A DNA stretch of 64,000 nucleotides from an uncultured Alphaproteobacteria bacterium. Its GTDB lineage: Bacteria > Pseudomonadota > Alphaproteobacteria > HIMB59 > GCA-002718135. Shown piece by piece: positions 54,821 through 63,680 of the stretch (positions are counted from its first letter, which is position 1; each line of letters starts with the position of its first letter). The notes under the pieces were generated by a model, which worked only from the letters and a program-made list of their open reading frames with translations, made no database searches and had not been told where the DNA came from. The position numbers were made by a program, and so were the translations under genes. The DNA is taken from positions 1-64,000 of the forward strand of contig CACFOQ010000004.1 of NCBI GenBank assembly GCA_902567855.1, read 5' to 3'.

Positions 54821-54836
54821 AAAACAATATAATAAA

Positions 54837-56564
54837 TTAAATATCGGCGTAGGTGTGAGTTTCTTCTTTAGCTCCTGGTTGGGTTACTGCCCCTTCATAA
54901 GCTGGTCCAACAGTTTGAGCATATTTCCATATAGTGCCAGAATTATGATTTGTTTTTCTTGGTTTCCATTCTTTTTTTCTTTTATCAATTTCTGATTGAG
55001 ATAAATTTACATTTATTTCACCCTTAATTGCATCTATAATAATTTCATCTCCATCTTTTAATAATCCAATCATACCTCCTACCGCAGCTTCTGGTCCAAC
55101 ATGACCTATACAAAAACCTCTCGTCCCACCAGAAAATCTTCCATCTGTAATTAAAGCTACTGTTTCTCCTAGACCTTGTCCATATATAGCACCAGTAGTA
55201 GAAAGCATTTCTCTCATACCAGGCCCTCCTTTAGGGCCTTCATAACGAATAATTACTGCATCTCCAGCTACTATTTCATTTTTAAGAACAGCAGTAAGTG
55301 CATCTTCCTCACAATCAAAACACTTAGCTTTGCCCTTAAATTGTAGATTTTTTAATCCCGCAATTTTTGAAATACTTCCATCTTCAGCTAAATTTCCCCA
55401 CAAGCCAACTACTGAGCTATGTTCACTAATAGGGTTATCACAAGTATAAACAACATCTTGATTTTTAGGAAATATTACATCTCTATGATTTTCTCCAATA
55501 GTCTTACCTGTTACTGTCATGCAATCACCATTAATATACCCACCATCAATTAATGATTTTATAACAATTGGAACTCCACCTACTTCGTATAAATCTTTAG
55601 CAACATATTTTCCTCCAGGTGACATATCTCCAATATAAGGAGTTGATTTATAAATATCGACAACATCTTTTAAAGTAAATTTAATACCGGCTTCATTAGC
55701 AATTGCTGGTAAATGCAAACCCGCATTTGTAGAACCTCCTGTAGCAGCAACTACAACTGCTGCGTTACGAAGAGATTCTAAAGTAACTATATCCCTTGGT
55801 CTTATGTTTTTTTCAATTAATTGCATGACAGCTTTACCGCTTTCAATACCGTAATTATCTCTTTCTTCATATGTAGCAGGAGTCATTGCTGAGTTTGTCA
55901 ATGCCAAACCCAAAGCTTCAGAAATGCATGCCATAGTATTTGCTGTAAATTGTCCACCACAGGAACCTGCAGTAGGACATGCTACTTGTTCTATAGTCTT
56001 TAATTCGTTGTCATCTATTGCACCTTGAGCATGTTTGCCTACAGCCTCAAACACATCAATAATAGTTAAATCTTTTCCTTTATGATGACCGGGCAATATA
56101 GATCCGCCGTAAATAAATACTGAAGGAATATTAAGTCTCACCATTGCCATCATTAAACCTGGTAAAGATTTATCGCATCCTGCTAATCCAACAATACCAT
56201 CATAACAGTGTCCTCTCACTGATAATTCAACACTATCAGCGATTACTTCTCTACTAACTAGAGAGGCTTTCATTGCTTCATGTCCCATTGCTATGCCATC
56301 AGTCACTGTAATTGTAGTAAATTCTCTAGGAGTTCCATTTTTTTCTTTAACTCCAATTTTAACAGCTTGTGCTTGTCTACCTAAAGTAATATTACAAGGT
56401 GCAGATTCATTCCATGTAGTTGCTACACCAATAAATGGCTGATATATTTCTTCTTCAGACATACCCATAGCATAATACATGGATCTATGAGGAGCACTTT
56501 TAGGTCCTACACTTACATGCCTACTAGGTAGATTTTTTTTTATATTTGAACCTTTTTTATCCAT
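54837..56564 (-). CDS. ilvD: Dihydroxy-acid dehydratase
   Basis: A 575-residue Fe-S dehydratase of branched-chain amino acid synthesis. 'GIVGLAGCDKSLPGLMMAMV' and 'CPTAGSCGGQFTANTMACIS' (about 110-200) carry cluster cysteines, with a third in 'VVYTCDNPISEHSS'; 'EGPKGGPGMREMLSTTGAIY' and 'LITDGRFSGGTRGFCIGHVG' (about 457-490) are substrate loops. It makes 2-ketoisovalerate and 2-keto-3-methylvalerate from their diols. It lies 4 nt after valS, possibly linking valine synthesis and charging. Confidence 0.96.
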   Translation of the reverse strand: MDKKGSNIKKNLPSRHVSVGPKSAPHRSMYYAMGMSEEEIYQPFIGVATTWNESAPCNITLGRQAQAVKIGVKEKNGTPREFTTITVTDGIAMGHEAMKASLVSREVIADSVELSVRGHCYDGIVGLAGCDKSLPGLMMAMVRLNIPSVFIYGGSILPGHHKGKDLTIIDVFEAVGKHAQGAIDDNELKTIEQVACPTAGSCGGQFTANTMACISEALGLALTNSAMTPATYEERDNYGIESGKAVMQLIEKNIRPRDIVTLESLRNAAVVVAATGGSTNAGLHLPAIANEAGIKFTLKDVVDIYKSTPYIGDMSPGGKYVAKDLYEVGGVPIVIKSLIDGGYINGDCMTVTGKTIGENHRDVIFPKNQDVVYTCDNPISEHSSVVGLWGNLAEDGSISKIAGLKNLQFKGKAKCFDCEEDALTAVLKNEIVAGDAVIIRYEGPKGGPGMREMLSTTGAIYGQGLGETVALITDGRFSGGTRGFCIGHVGPEAAVGGMIGLLKDGDEIIIDAIKGEINVNLSQSEIDKRKKEWKPRKTNHNSGTIWKYAQTVGPAYEGAVTQPGAKEETHTYADI

Positions 56565-56568
56565 AAAT

Positions 56569-59202
56569 TTATTTAATAGTATTGATTATTTGATCAATTT
56601 TTTCAATAGAATTTTTAATTTCTTCTTCTTGTTTTTTAAATTTTTCTATTACATTCTTTGGAGCTTTTTCAATAAAATTATCATTATTGAGTTTATTTTG
56701 TATTTTTATCAACTCAGAATGTTCATTGTCTTTCTTTTTAGATAATTTGTTAATTTCAGATTTAGTATCTATAATTCCTTTAAGGGGAATAATAATTGTA
56801 GATTTAGATATTACTATATTTGCAGATCCCTCACTTTTAACAGAATTTTCATTTATAAATAATTTATTTAATTTTAGTAATTTATTAATTTCATTTTCAG
56901 AATTTTTCAAAAATAAACAAAAATCATTATCTTCATTATTTATATTAACATCAATCTTATCCTTATAAGGTATATTAAGTTCAGATCTAATATTGCGAAT
57001 TGAAGATATTATTAATATTAAATTTTTAAAATTACCTTGATCAGAAAGAAAATCTTTTTGAGTCTCTAATTTATTAGATATTTCATTCATTATATAATCA
57101 TCTTTATTAAATAAAAGATTCCACAAACTTTCTGTAATAAAAGGAATAATAGGATGAGAAATAATTAAAATTTCCTTGAATACAAACATTAGTACATTTT
57201 TTGTCTCATTAGATTCATCTGTATCTTTTAATATTAAGGATTTTGAAAATTCAATAAACCAATCACAATATGAATGCCAAACAAAGTGATATAATTCATT
57301 GGAAACTTCATGAAATAAATATTTTAAAGTATTTTTTTCAATATTTGATTTAGTTTTGATCAATTCATTAATAATCCATTTATTTACTGGAGCTTTGATT
57401 TTTTTATAATCAAAATCTTTGTCTAAAGAACATTTATTAAGTTGTAAAAAATTTGAAGCATTCCAAATTTTGTTAATAAATGATTTATAACCTTTAACTC
57501 TAGATTCAGATAATTTTACATCTCTTCCTGGATTGATTAAAGAGGTAAGAGTAAATCTTAAAGTATCTGCTCCATATTTATCTAGTAATTCTAATGGATC
57601 AATAATGTTACCTTTAGATTTGGACATTTTTTGACCTTTTTCATCTCTAATTAAAGGATGAATATAAACATCTTTAAATGGAGTTTCTTTCATAAAATAC
57701 GATCCCATCATCATCATTCTAGCCACCCAAAAGAAAATTATATCAAAACCAGTAACTAAAACGTTACCAGGATAAAACCTTTCTAATTCATACGTTTTCT
57801 TTGGCCATTCTAAAGTCGAAAATGTCCATAGAGCTGAAGAGAACCAAGTATCCAAAACATCTTCATCTTGCTTAAGAGTTTGATTTTTTCCATAATGTTT
57901 AAAAGCTTGTTTATTAGCTTCTTCTAATGTTTCTGCTACAAAAAATTTTTTATCAGGACCATACCAAGCGGGTATTTGATGACCCCACCATAATTGCCTA
58001 GAAATACACCAAGGTTGAATATTTTCCATCCAATTAAAAAAAGTTTTTTCCCACATTTTAGGAATAAATTTAGTATTGTTTGATTTAACAGATTTAATTG
58101 GATCAACAGATAGTTTTTTTGCATCGCAAAACCATTGGTCTGTAAGCCAAGGTTCTATAACAATACCTGATCGATCGCCGTAAGGTACTACCATATTTTG
58201 TTTTTCTTCTTTGACTAACAAATTTTGATTTTTGAGACCTTCAAGTATTTTTTTTCTTGCAACATATCTATCTAGTCCTTTAAATTCATCAGGAACTGAG
58301 TCATTTAATTTAGCATACTGATCAAATATATTTAATATTTCAAGATTATGTTTTTTTCCAACTTCAAAGTCATTAAAATCATGAGCAGGTGTAATTTTTA
58401 CTGCACCTGAACCTTTTGAAGGATCAGCATATTCATCTGCAATTATTTTTATTTTTTTATTTGTAAAAGGCAATAAACAATATTTATTAATTAAATTTTG
58501 ATACCTACTATCATCAGGGTGAACAGCAACTGCAGTATCTCCTAACATAGTTTCCGGTCGGGTTGTTGCAACAGTGATAGAATTATTTTCATCAATAGGA
58601 TATTTAATATGCCACAAGAAACCCTCTTGTTCTCTTTGTTCTACTTCTAAATCAGATATAGCAGTTAATAATTTTGGATCCCAATTAACAAGTCTTTTAT
58701 CTTTATAAATTATTCCATCATTAAAAAGATCAATAAAAACTTTTTTCACTGCTAGAGAGGGACCTCGATCCATAGTAAATTTTTCACGAGACCAATCTGC
58801 TGATGAACCAAGTCTTTTTAATTGATTACTTATTTTTCCACCAGATTCTTCTTTCCATTTCCAAACTTCTTCTATAAATTTATCTCTACCAAGAGTATGC
58901 CTACTAATATTTTTTTCTTGTAACTGTCTTTCTACAACCATCTGAGTTGCTATTCCTGCATGATCAGTTCCTGCTTGCCATAAAACTTCTTTACCTTGCA
59001 TTCTATGAAAACGTATTAAAATATCTTGTATTGTAAATGTTAAGGCATGTCCCATATGGAGACTGCCAGTAACATTTGGAGGAGGCATAATAATGCAATA
59101 AGGTTCAGTGTTTTTTTTAGGTTTAAAAGAACCAGAATTTTCCCATTTATCATAAATTAATTTTTCTTCTTTGGAAAAATTAAAATACTTATCAAAAGAC
59201 AT
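56569..59202 (-). CDS. valS: Valyl-tRNA synthetase
   Basis: An 877-residue class I synthetase. 'IMPPPNVTGSLHMGHALTFT' (about 38-57) holds the HIGH motif; 'WQAGTDHAGIATQMVVERQL' and 'TVATTRPETMLGDTAVAVHP' (editing domain) follow, and the KMSKS motif is in 'GQKMSKSKGNIIDPLELLDK' (about 519). The C-terminal coiled coil (about 810-877) binds tRNA. It charges tRNA-Val and is preceded by the PopZ-like gene at 1-nt spacing. Confidence 0.97.
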   Translation of the reverse strand: MSFDKYFNFSKEEKLIYDKWENSGSFKPKKNTEPYCIIMPPPNVTGSLHMGHALTFTIQDILIRFHRMQGKEVLWQAGTDHAGIATQMVVERQLQEKNISRHTLGRDKFIEEVWKWKEESGGKISNQLKRLGSSADWSREKFTMDRGPSLAVKKVFIDLFNDGIIYKDKRLVNWDPKLLTAISDLEVEQREQEGFLWHIKYPIDENNSITVATTRPETMLGDTAVAVHPDDSRYQNLINKYCLLPFTNKKIKIIADEYADPSKGSGAVKITPAHDFNDFEVGKKHNLEILNIFDQYAKLNDSVPDEFKGLDRYVARKKILEGLKNQNLLVKEEKQNMVVPYGDRSGIVIEPWLTDQWFCDAKKLSVDPIKSVKSNNTKFIPKMWEKTFFNWMENIQPWCISRQLWWGHQIPAWYGPDKKFFVAETLEEANKQAFKHYGKNQTLKQDEDVLDTWFSSALWTFSTLEWPKKTYELERFYPGNVLVTGFDIIFFWVARMMMMGSYFMKETPFKDVYIHPLIRDEKGQKMSKSKGNIIDPLELLDKYGADTLRFTLTSLINPGRDVKLSESRVKGYKSFINKIWNASNFLQLNKCSLDKDFDYKKIKAPVNKWIINELIKTKSNIEKNTLKYLFHEVSNELYHFVWHSYCDWFIEFSKSLILKDTDESNETKNVLMFVFKEILIISHPIIPFITESLWNLLFNKDDYIMNEISNKLETQKDFLSDQGNFKNLILIISSIRNIRSELNIPYKDKIDVNINNEDNDFCLFLKNSENEINKLLKLNKLFINENSVKSEGSANIVISKSTIIIPLKGIIDTKSEINKLSKKKDNEHSELIKIQNKLNNDNFIEKAPKNVIEKFKKQEEEIKNSIEKIDQIINTIK

Positions 59203-59203
59203 T

Positions 59204-59491
59204 TTATTTTTTGTTATTAAAGTATTTATCTAAGTATGATGGAGCTTTTTTATCTAACCATTTAGTTAAATATTTTTCAAATACTTGGTCTAATTTTTTG
59301 TTTAAAATCGTAGTAGTTTCAGATTTACTTAATTTAGTATCTTCTATTAAATCAATAGTACCATCATCTTTAACTTTCTTATTTAAAATTAAAATATTAT
59401 CATTTATTTCTTGAATATTAGGACTATCTTCATCTTCTAGCGCTTTACGAATTACGTCTAATGTTTGTTTTATAGATTCTTGTTCTGACAT
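59204..59491 (-). CDS. Minimal PopZ-like (DUF2497) protein
   Basis: A 95-residue protein with the two ends of PopZ but almost none of its linker. The N-terminal 'QESIKQTLDVIRKALEDEDS' fits the short PopZ helix that recruits partners, and the C-terminal 'QVFEKYLTKWLDKKAPSYLD' (about 69-88) matches the DUF2497 oligomerisation helices. PopZ is known to form polar hubs anchoring the chromosome in alphaproteobacteria; typical proteins are about 180 residues or more, with a long acidic, Pro-rich middle. The place between tolC and valS is the conserved PopZ locus. Whether so short a form still makes condensates is unknown. Confidence 0.8.
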   Translation of the reverse strand: MSEQESIKQTLDVIRKALEDEDSPNIQEINDNILILNKKVKDDGTIDLIEDTKLSKSETTTILNKKLDQVFEKYLTKWLDKKAPSYLDKYFNNKK

Positions 59492-59542
59492 TATTGAATA
59501 ACTTATATCTTATGAAATATTTTATTTATATGATTAATTAAA

Positions 59543-60820
59543 TTAGGGCAAATATTCTTCAAAAATATTAACAAGGCTACCCTCTAATGATTTAAGCTTA
59601 AAATAATTTAACAAATACTCTTTTTTGGAATTTAAATAGTTTACATTAGCATTTAATAATTTCTCTTCTTCTTCTACTAAATCTGTAATTGTTTTGGTTC
59701 CTATTGTATATTCTTCTTTAAGGCTCGATAAAGAAGTTTCAATAGATTCTATTATAGATAAATTTGCCTGCATTTGAGATTCATTAATTTTAAAGTTTTT
59801 ATATGTATTAGAAATTAAAATTGATAAATCATCTTTTTGATCTTGTAATTGAATTTCTGCTTGTAATTTTTGAGACTGATATTTTCTTATATCAGAGTCA
59901 TCTTGACCTTTATTATACAATGGAACAGTTATGGTTAAACCTATTGAACCACTTGTAGTATTGGTACCTCTTTCTAATCTACTGCCATCAGAGTACAAAG
60001 CTGTACCAGAAATATCAATGTTTGCTTTTTTTGATTTTTTTTCTTTTAAAATAAGGATTTCTTTATTTAAAATTTCATTCTCTAATAAAAGCAAATTTAA
60101 GTTATTATTAAATGCATTATTTGTTAAATCTTCTAGATCTATATCATAATTAATTTCAATATAATCATCTAAATTAACTGCATTTAAACCTACAATTCTA
60201 TTGAAAGTTTTTTTACTTATTAAAAGATTTTGTTCAGCTGCAAATAAATTAGTTTTAGCTATGGCAAATGAAGCTTCAGATTCTTGTAGTTCATATAAAG
60301 TTGCTGATCCTAAATCAAATTTTGTTTTAATTTCTTCAATAGCTTTTAAAACTGCATCATAGTTTTTTTTTGTGGCTTCTAATGACTTTTCATAATTTAT
60401 AACAGTTAAATATCCTTCTATTGCATCTAAAATTAGATTTTCAATTGTTGATTCAAAATTAACTAATTCATTATTATATAAAATTTTAGACCTCTCAATT
60501 TCTAATTTATTTACTCCGGCATCATATATATTTTTAGAAATAACTAATTTATATGAATCAGTAAAAGTTTCTGGAGTGGTTGATGTACTAGCAGTATCAG
60601 TATCTGCAGATTCATAAGTTCCAGTAACTGTACCAGTAATTGAAGGTAAGTTTTCTCTAGATGAGTATATTACTAACTCTTTAGACTCCTCCAATTTTTC
60701 TAATGCAAGTTTGACCTTAGCATTATTTTCTATAGTACTTTTTATTGCTTCATCTATATTTAATGAATAGCTATAACTGCTATTCAAAAAAACTATCAAA
60801 AAAATAATCAAAATTTTCAA
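59543..60820 (-). CDS. tolC: TolC family outer membrane protein
   Basis: A 425-residue exported protein with a signal peptide (basic start, hydrophobic 'ILIIFLIVFLNSSYSYS', cleavage near residue 19), then two OEP repeats of helical hairpins: 'VLKAIEEIKTKFDLGSATLY' with 'ELQESEASFAIAKTNLFAAE', and 'SLSSLKEEYTIGTKTITDLV' with 'EEEEKLLNANVNYLNSKKEY'. The 'FDLGSAT' and 'YTIGTKT' turns mark the periplasmic tip. It forms the trimeric exit duct for type I secretion or efflux. It overlaps the methyltransferase-like gene by 4 nt. Confidence 0.93.
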   Translation of the reverse strand: MKILIIFLIVFLNSSYSYSLNIDEAIKSTIENNAKVKLALEKLEESKELVIYSSRENLPSITGTVTGTYESADTDTASTSTTPETFTDSYKLVISKNIYDAGVNKLEIERSKILYNNELVNFESTIENLILDAIEGYLTVINYEKSLEATKKNYDAVLKAIEEIKTKFDLGSATLYELQESEASFAIAKTNLFAAEQNLLISKKTFNRIVGLNAVNLDDYIEINYDIDLEDLTNNAFNNNLNLLLLENEILNKEILILKEKKSKKANIDISGTALYSDGSRLERGTNTTSGSIGLTITVPLYNKGQDDSDIRKYQSQKLQAEIQLQDQKDDLSILISNTYKNFKINESQMQANLSIIESIETSLSSLKEEYTIGTKTITDLVEEEEKLLNANVNYLNSKKEYLLNYFKLKSLEGSLVNIFEEYLP

Positions 60821-61476
60821 AATTCAAACCCTTTCTGTTGTTCAAATAATTCATATTCTGAAAAAACATCAAATAGATATTCTTCACTAAAATTATCTTT
60901 ATTTTTAGTTATAGATACAGCTTTGCAAAGATTTACGTTTATTTTTCTTATCATTATAAGTTTTCCTAAATTTTCATTTAGTTGATTTAATATTGAATTG
61001 TCAATTACACCAATTGGTGAGTCTATAATAATTCTATCATATGGAGATCCTTCCATATGACCTTTGATAAAATCTTTGTTAATTATTTCAATATTTTGAA
61101 TTTCTAATTCATTAATTTTTTCTTTAAAAAGATCGCATAATTCATTATCTGATTCTATGGCAGTTACTTCTGAACATAGATTTGATAATAAAACTGTAAA
61201 ATAGCCAGTTAATGCTCCTAAATGTAAAATTTTATGATTTTTATTGATTTCAGCACTTTTGATTAATTGTGCCAAATGTAAGTTTTTTAAATAACCCCTA
61301 TTAGATAGCATTTTAATATCCACATCTGAGTATGAAATTTTAGTTATTGATGATGGTAAAAATTTTTCTTTAGGGACCTTTTTAAACAGATTAAGTATAT
61401 TTAAATCGTTTATTTTATTTGGTCTTAATTGGTTTTCAACCATTAATTCTCTAGCTTTTTGATAATTAAAATTCAT
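60817..61476 (-). CDS. Divergent PIMT-like methyltransferase beside tolC
   Basis: A 219-residue protein related to protein-L-isoaspartate methyltransferase, at the place next to tolC where alphaproteobacteria carry such a paralogue. 'YQKARELMVENQLRPNKIND' opens it and 'KILHLGALTGYFTVLLSNL' (about 83-101) stands for the SAM motif, but the canonical Glu-Ile-Gly-Thr-Gly-Ser-Gly is altered (HLGALTG), and the substrate loop differs from the true pcm at 45577. It may bind SAM weakly, have another substrate, or be a structural relic. It overlaps tolC by 4 nt. Confidence 0.78.
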   Translation of the reverse strand: MNFNYQKARELMVENQLRPNKINDLNILNLFKKVPKEKFLPSSITKISYSDVDIKMLSNRGYLKNLHLAQLIKSAEINKNHKILHLGALTGYFTVLLSNLCSEVTAIESDNELCDLFKEKINELEIQNIEIINKDFIKGHMEGSPYDRIIIDSPIGVIDNSILNQLNENLGKLIMIRKINVNLCKAVSITKNKDNFSEEYLFDVFSEYELFEQQKGFEF

Positions 61477-61576
61477 TTTTTTTTTGGAAAATTAAAGTTA
61501 TTCTTATAATATTATTTTTTTCATATTTAAACATCAAAACTCTTAATTTGTTTTTTATATGGTTTTAGGTGTTTCA

Positions 61577-61605
61577 TTGACTTAATGTAATTTAATCATT
61601 ATTTG
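61577..61605 (+). promoter_or_regulatory. Probable promoter of the tRNA genes
   Basis: TTGACT (61577-61582), 17 nt, and TATTTG (61600-61605) fit a sigma-70 promoter, ending 12 nt before the mature 5' end of tRNA-Cys. The -10 is a weak match. Confidence 0.45.
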
Positions 61606-61617
61606 TCCATCAAATTA

Positions 61618-61691
61618 GGCTCGGTGGCAGAGTGGTTATGTAGGGGCCTGCAAAGCCTTGCACAGCGGTTCGATTCCGCTCCGAGCCTCCA
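61618..61691 (+). tRNA. tRNA-Cys (GCA)
   Basis: The acceptor stem GGCTCGG pairs with CCGAGCC, the T-arm has GGTTCGATTCC, and the anticodon loop CTGCAAA gives anticodon GCA at 61650-61652. The CCA end is encoded (61689-61691). Some anticodon-stem pairs are G:U. It serves cysteine codons UGC and UGU. Confidence 0.96.
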
Positions 61692-61739
61692 TATTTATCT
61701 TGTTTTTTGTTATTTTTTTTATTATCAGAACAATTGTGT

Positions 61740-61814
61740 TCCTCGGTAGCTCAGTGGTAGAGCAATCGGCTGTTAACCGATCGGTCGCTGGTTCGAGCCC
61801 GGCCCGGGGAGCCA
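61740..61814 (+). tRNA. tRNA-Asn (GTT)
   Basis: The acceptor stem TCCTCGG pairs with CCGGGGA with one G:U, the T-arm contains GGTTCGAGCCC, and the anticodon GTT is at 61772-61774. The CCA end is encoded. It lies 48 nt after tRNA-Cys and is likely part of the same transcript. Confidence 0.96.
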
Positions 61815-61821
61815 ATTATTT

Positions 61822-63126
61822 TTAAGATTTTACTTCAACTAATTCATTAAATCTTGTTGTGTAACAAGGAGATACATTCTCTCTTTTCATTGTCCATATT
61901 TTTTCAATACCTTCTGAAGCAATTTTTAATGTTGCACTACCGTATCTATTATTCATTTTATCTATAACCTCCATCATACTATCAGATATTTCTCTATCAT
62001 AATCCAAAAGACCTTTTGTTAAATTATGTCTAGTAAGACCATAAAGTATGACTCCTGCTTTTTTATAACGATAACCTGGTCGGTATATTTTTCTAACTCC
62101 TTCAAGAGCTCTTTTGACTATATTAATACTATTATTGGTCGGAAATGGTAGTTGCAGTTTGATTGAATTTGAATACTGTTTTTCTCTTTTATTAAAGTGA
62201 TTGGTTAAAACAAAAACACTCATTGATTCAGCTACTAAGCCCTCCCCTCGTATTTTTTCAGATACTCTTGATCCATACGTTGAAACTGACTCTTCTAAAT
62301 CAAATAATTTTTCTATTGGTTTACTAAAAGATCTTGATACACAGCAGCTTTTCTTATCACTTGGGGTCAAATCAAGATCTAAACATGATACACCATTTAA
62401 CTCTAAATAAGTTTTTTCTCCAACTACTCCCATATTTTTTCTAACCCAACTTCTATCCATTTGAGAAAAACAATATGCATCATCAATATTATTTTTTCTT
62501 AGAAATAATGATAATCGTCTTCCTATACCCCATACATCTCCTATTGGGGTTAATTTGAGACCATTTTTTATTTCAATTAAATTTTTTAATATACATACAC
62601 CTTTATAGTGTGCATGTTCTTTTGCTAAATTATTCGCTATTTTTGAAAGTGTTTTAGTTGAGCCTACTCCTATACTCACAGGAACACCTACCCATTTTTT
62701 TATTGTTTTTCTTATATGTTGACAATAAGTATTTAGTTCATAATTTTCAAAACCATTTAAAGATAAAAAAGCTTCATCAATTGAATATATTTCAATATCC
62801 GATGAGAAACTTGATAATGTTTCCATAACTCTTTGTGAAATATCACCATATAATGAATAATTTGATGAAAAAACTCTAACATTATTTTTTTCAATAATTT
62901 TTTTTGCTTTAAAATATGGTTCACCCATTTTTATTCCTAATTTTTTTGCCTCCTTTGATCTAGCAATTATACAACCATCATTATTTGAAAGTACAACAAT
63001 AGCTTGACCTATAAGTTTTGGATTAAATATTCTTTCACAAGAAGCATAAAAATTATTGCAATCTATTAGCGCTATGGATTGATTAAGTGAGAGATGATTT
63101 TTATTTAGTTGTTTTGTGTATAACAT
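61822..63126 (-). CDS. umuC: DNA polymerase V catalytic subunit UmuC
   Basis: A 434-residue Y-family polymerase for error-prone bypass of lesions. 'IALIDCNNFYASCERIFNPK' (about 18-37) has the first catalytic Asp, 'IEIYSIDEAFLSLNGF' (about 110) the Asp-Glu pair, and 'WVGVPVSIGVGSTKTLSKIA' follows, then the little-finger domain. The start given overlaps umuD by 26 nt; the first 16 residues are not conserved in UmuC, so the real start may be slightly downstream. Position after umuD and an SOS box show damage-induced expression. Confidence 0.94.
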   Translation of the reverse strand: MLYTKQLNKNHLSLNQSIALIDCNNFYASCERIFNPKLIGQAIVVLSNNDGCIIARSKEAKKLGIKMGEPYFKAKKIIEKNNVRVFSSNYSLYGDISQRVMETLSSFSSDIEIYSIDEAFLSLNGFENYELNTYCQHIRKTIKKWVGVPVSIGVGSTKTLSKIANNLAKEHAHYKGVCILKNLIEIKNGLKLTPIGDVWGIGRRLSLFLRKNNIDDAYCFSQMDRSWVRKNMGVVGEKTYLELNGVSCLDLDLTPSDKKSCCVSRSFSKPIEKLFDLEESVSTYGSRVSEKIRGEGLVAESMSVFVLTNHFNKREKQYSNSIKLQLPFPTNNSINIVKRALEGVRKIYRPGYRYKKAGVILYGLTRHNLTKGLLDYDREISDSMMEVIDKMNNRYGSATLKIASEGIEKIWTMKRENVSPCYTTRFNELVEVKS

Positions 63127-63541
63127 ACGTTACTACTCCCCATATAAAACATTCCATTTCTTCCTTAACCTGAATACTCGGATATTCACTATTGGCTGAA
63201 ATTAGAAATAAAGACTGGTCTTTTTTCTTTAATTTTTTAACTGTCAAATCACCAAAAATAGAAGCAATAACAATATTATCATTACGCGGATTAATACTTC
63301 TGTCTACTATGAGCAGATCACCTGATGATATACCTGCATCAACCATAGAAGGTCCGCTAGCTTTAACAATATATGTTGCGGTAGGACGTTTTACTAAATA
63401 TTCATTAAGATCAAGTTTGGTTTCCATATAGTCAGTTGCAGGAGAAGGAAATCCAGCTGATACTGAGTCGAGAAAAAATGGCGCTATTCTCTTTTTTCCT
63501 GATTCAGTTTTAAATATTAAAATATCTTCTTTCTTATACAT
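63101..63541 (-). CDS. umuD: Translesion protein UmuD (S24 self-cleaving)
   Basis: A 146-residue LexA-like serine protease subunit of polymerase V. The self-cleavage site is Ala29-Gly30 in 'SVSAGFPSPATDY', the catalytic Ser65 is in 'ASGPSMVDAGISSGDLLIVD', and Lys102 in 'LTVKKLKKKD'; the Ser-Lys spacing of 37 equals that of E. coli UmuD (60 and 97). It should be activated by RecA filaments. It overlaps umuC and has an SOS box 63 nt upstream. Confidence 0.93.
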   Translation of the reverse strand: MYKKEDILIFKTESGKKRIAPFFLDSVSAGFPSPATDYMETKLDLNEYLVKRPTATYIVKASGPSMVDAGISSGDLLIVDRSINPRNDNIVIASIFGDLTVKKLKKKDQSLFLISANSEYPSIQVKEEMECFIWGVVTYVIHKTTK

Positions 63542-63603
63542 AATATTAAAAAAATATTTTAAAATATTGATAAATAATAATTATATTAAATTTTTTCATA
63601 TTT

Positions 63604-63618
63604 GTTCTACTTTTGTTC
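63604..63618 (-). promoter_or_regulatory. Alphaproteobacterial SOS (LexA) box upstream of umuD
   Basis: GTTC (63604-63607), 7 nt, GTTC (63615-63618) is an exact match to the alphaproteobacterial LexA box GTTC-N7-GTTC. It lies 63 bp before umuD and 63 bp before the divergent AlaX-type gene. Umu operons are classic LexA targets. lexA itself is not in the window. Confidence 0.85.
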
Positions 63619-63680
63619 TAATTTATGCAGAATAATAAAAAAGTCAATATAATTTTTTCAAATTCCTGTTAAAAAAAAAT

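Noticed and set aside
56687..56968. Open frames antisense to valS and similar ones opposite dhaK, metY-adjacent, gcvH and umuC genes
   Set aside because: They lie inside well-supported genes, have no ribosome site and no family resemblance; AT-rich genes commonly give such shadows.
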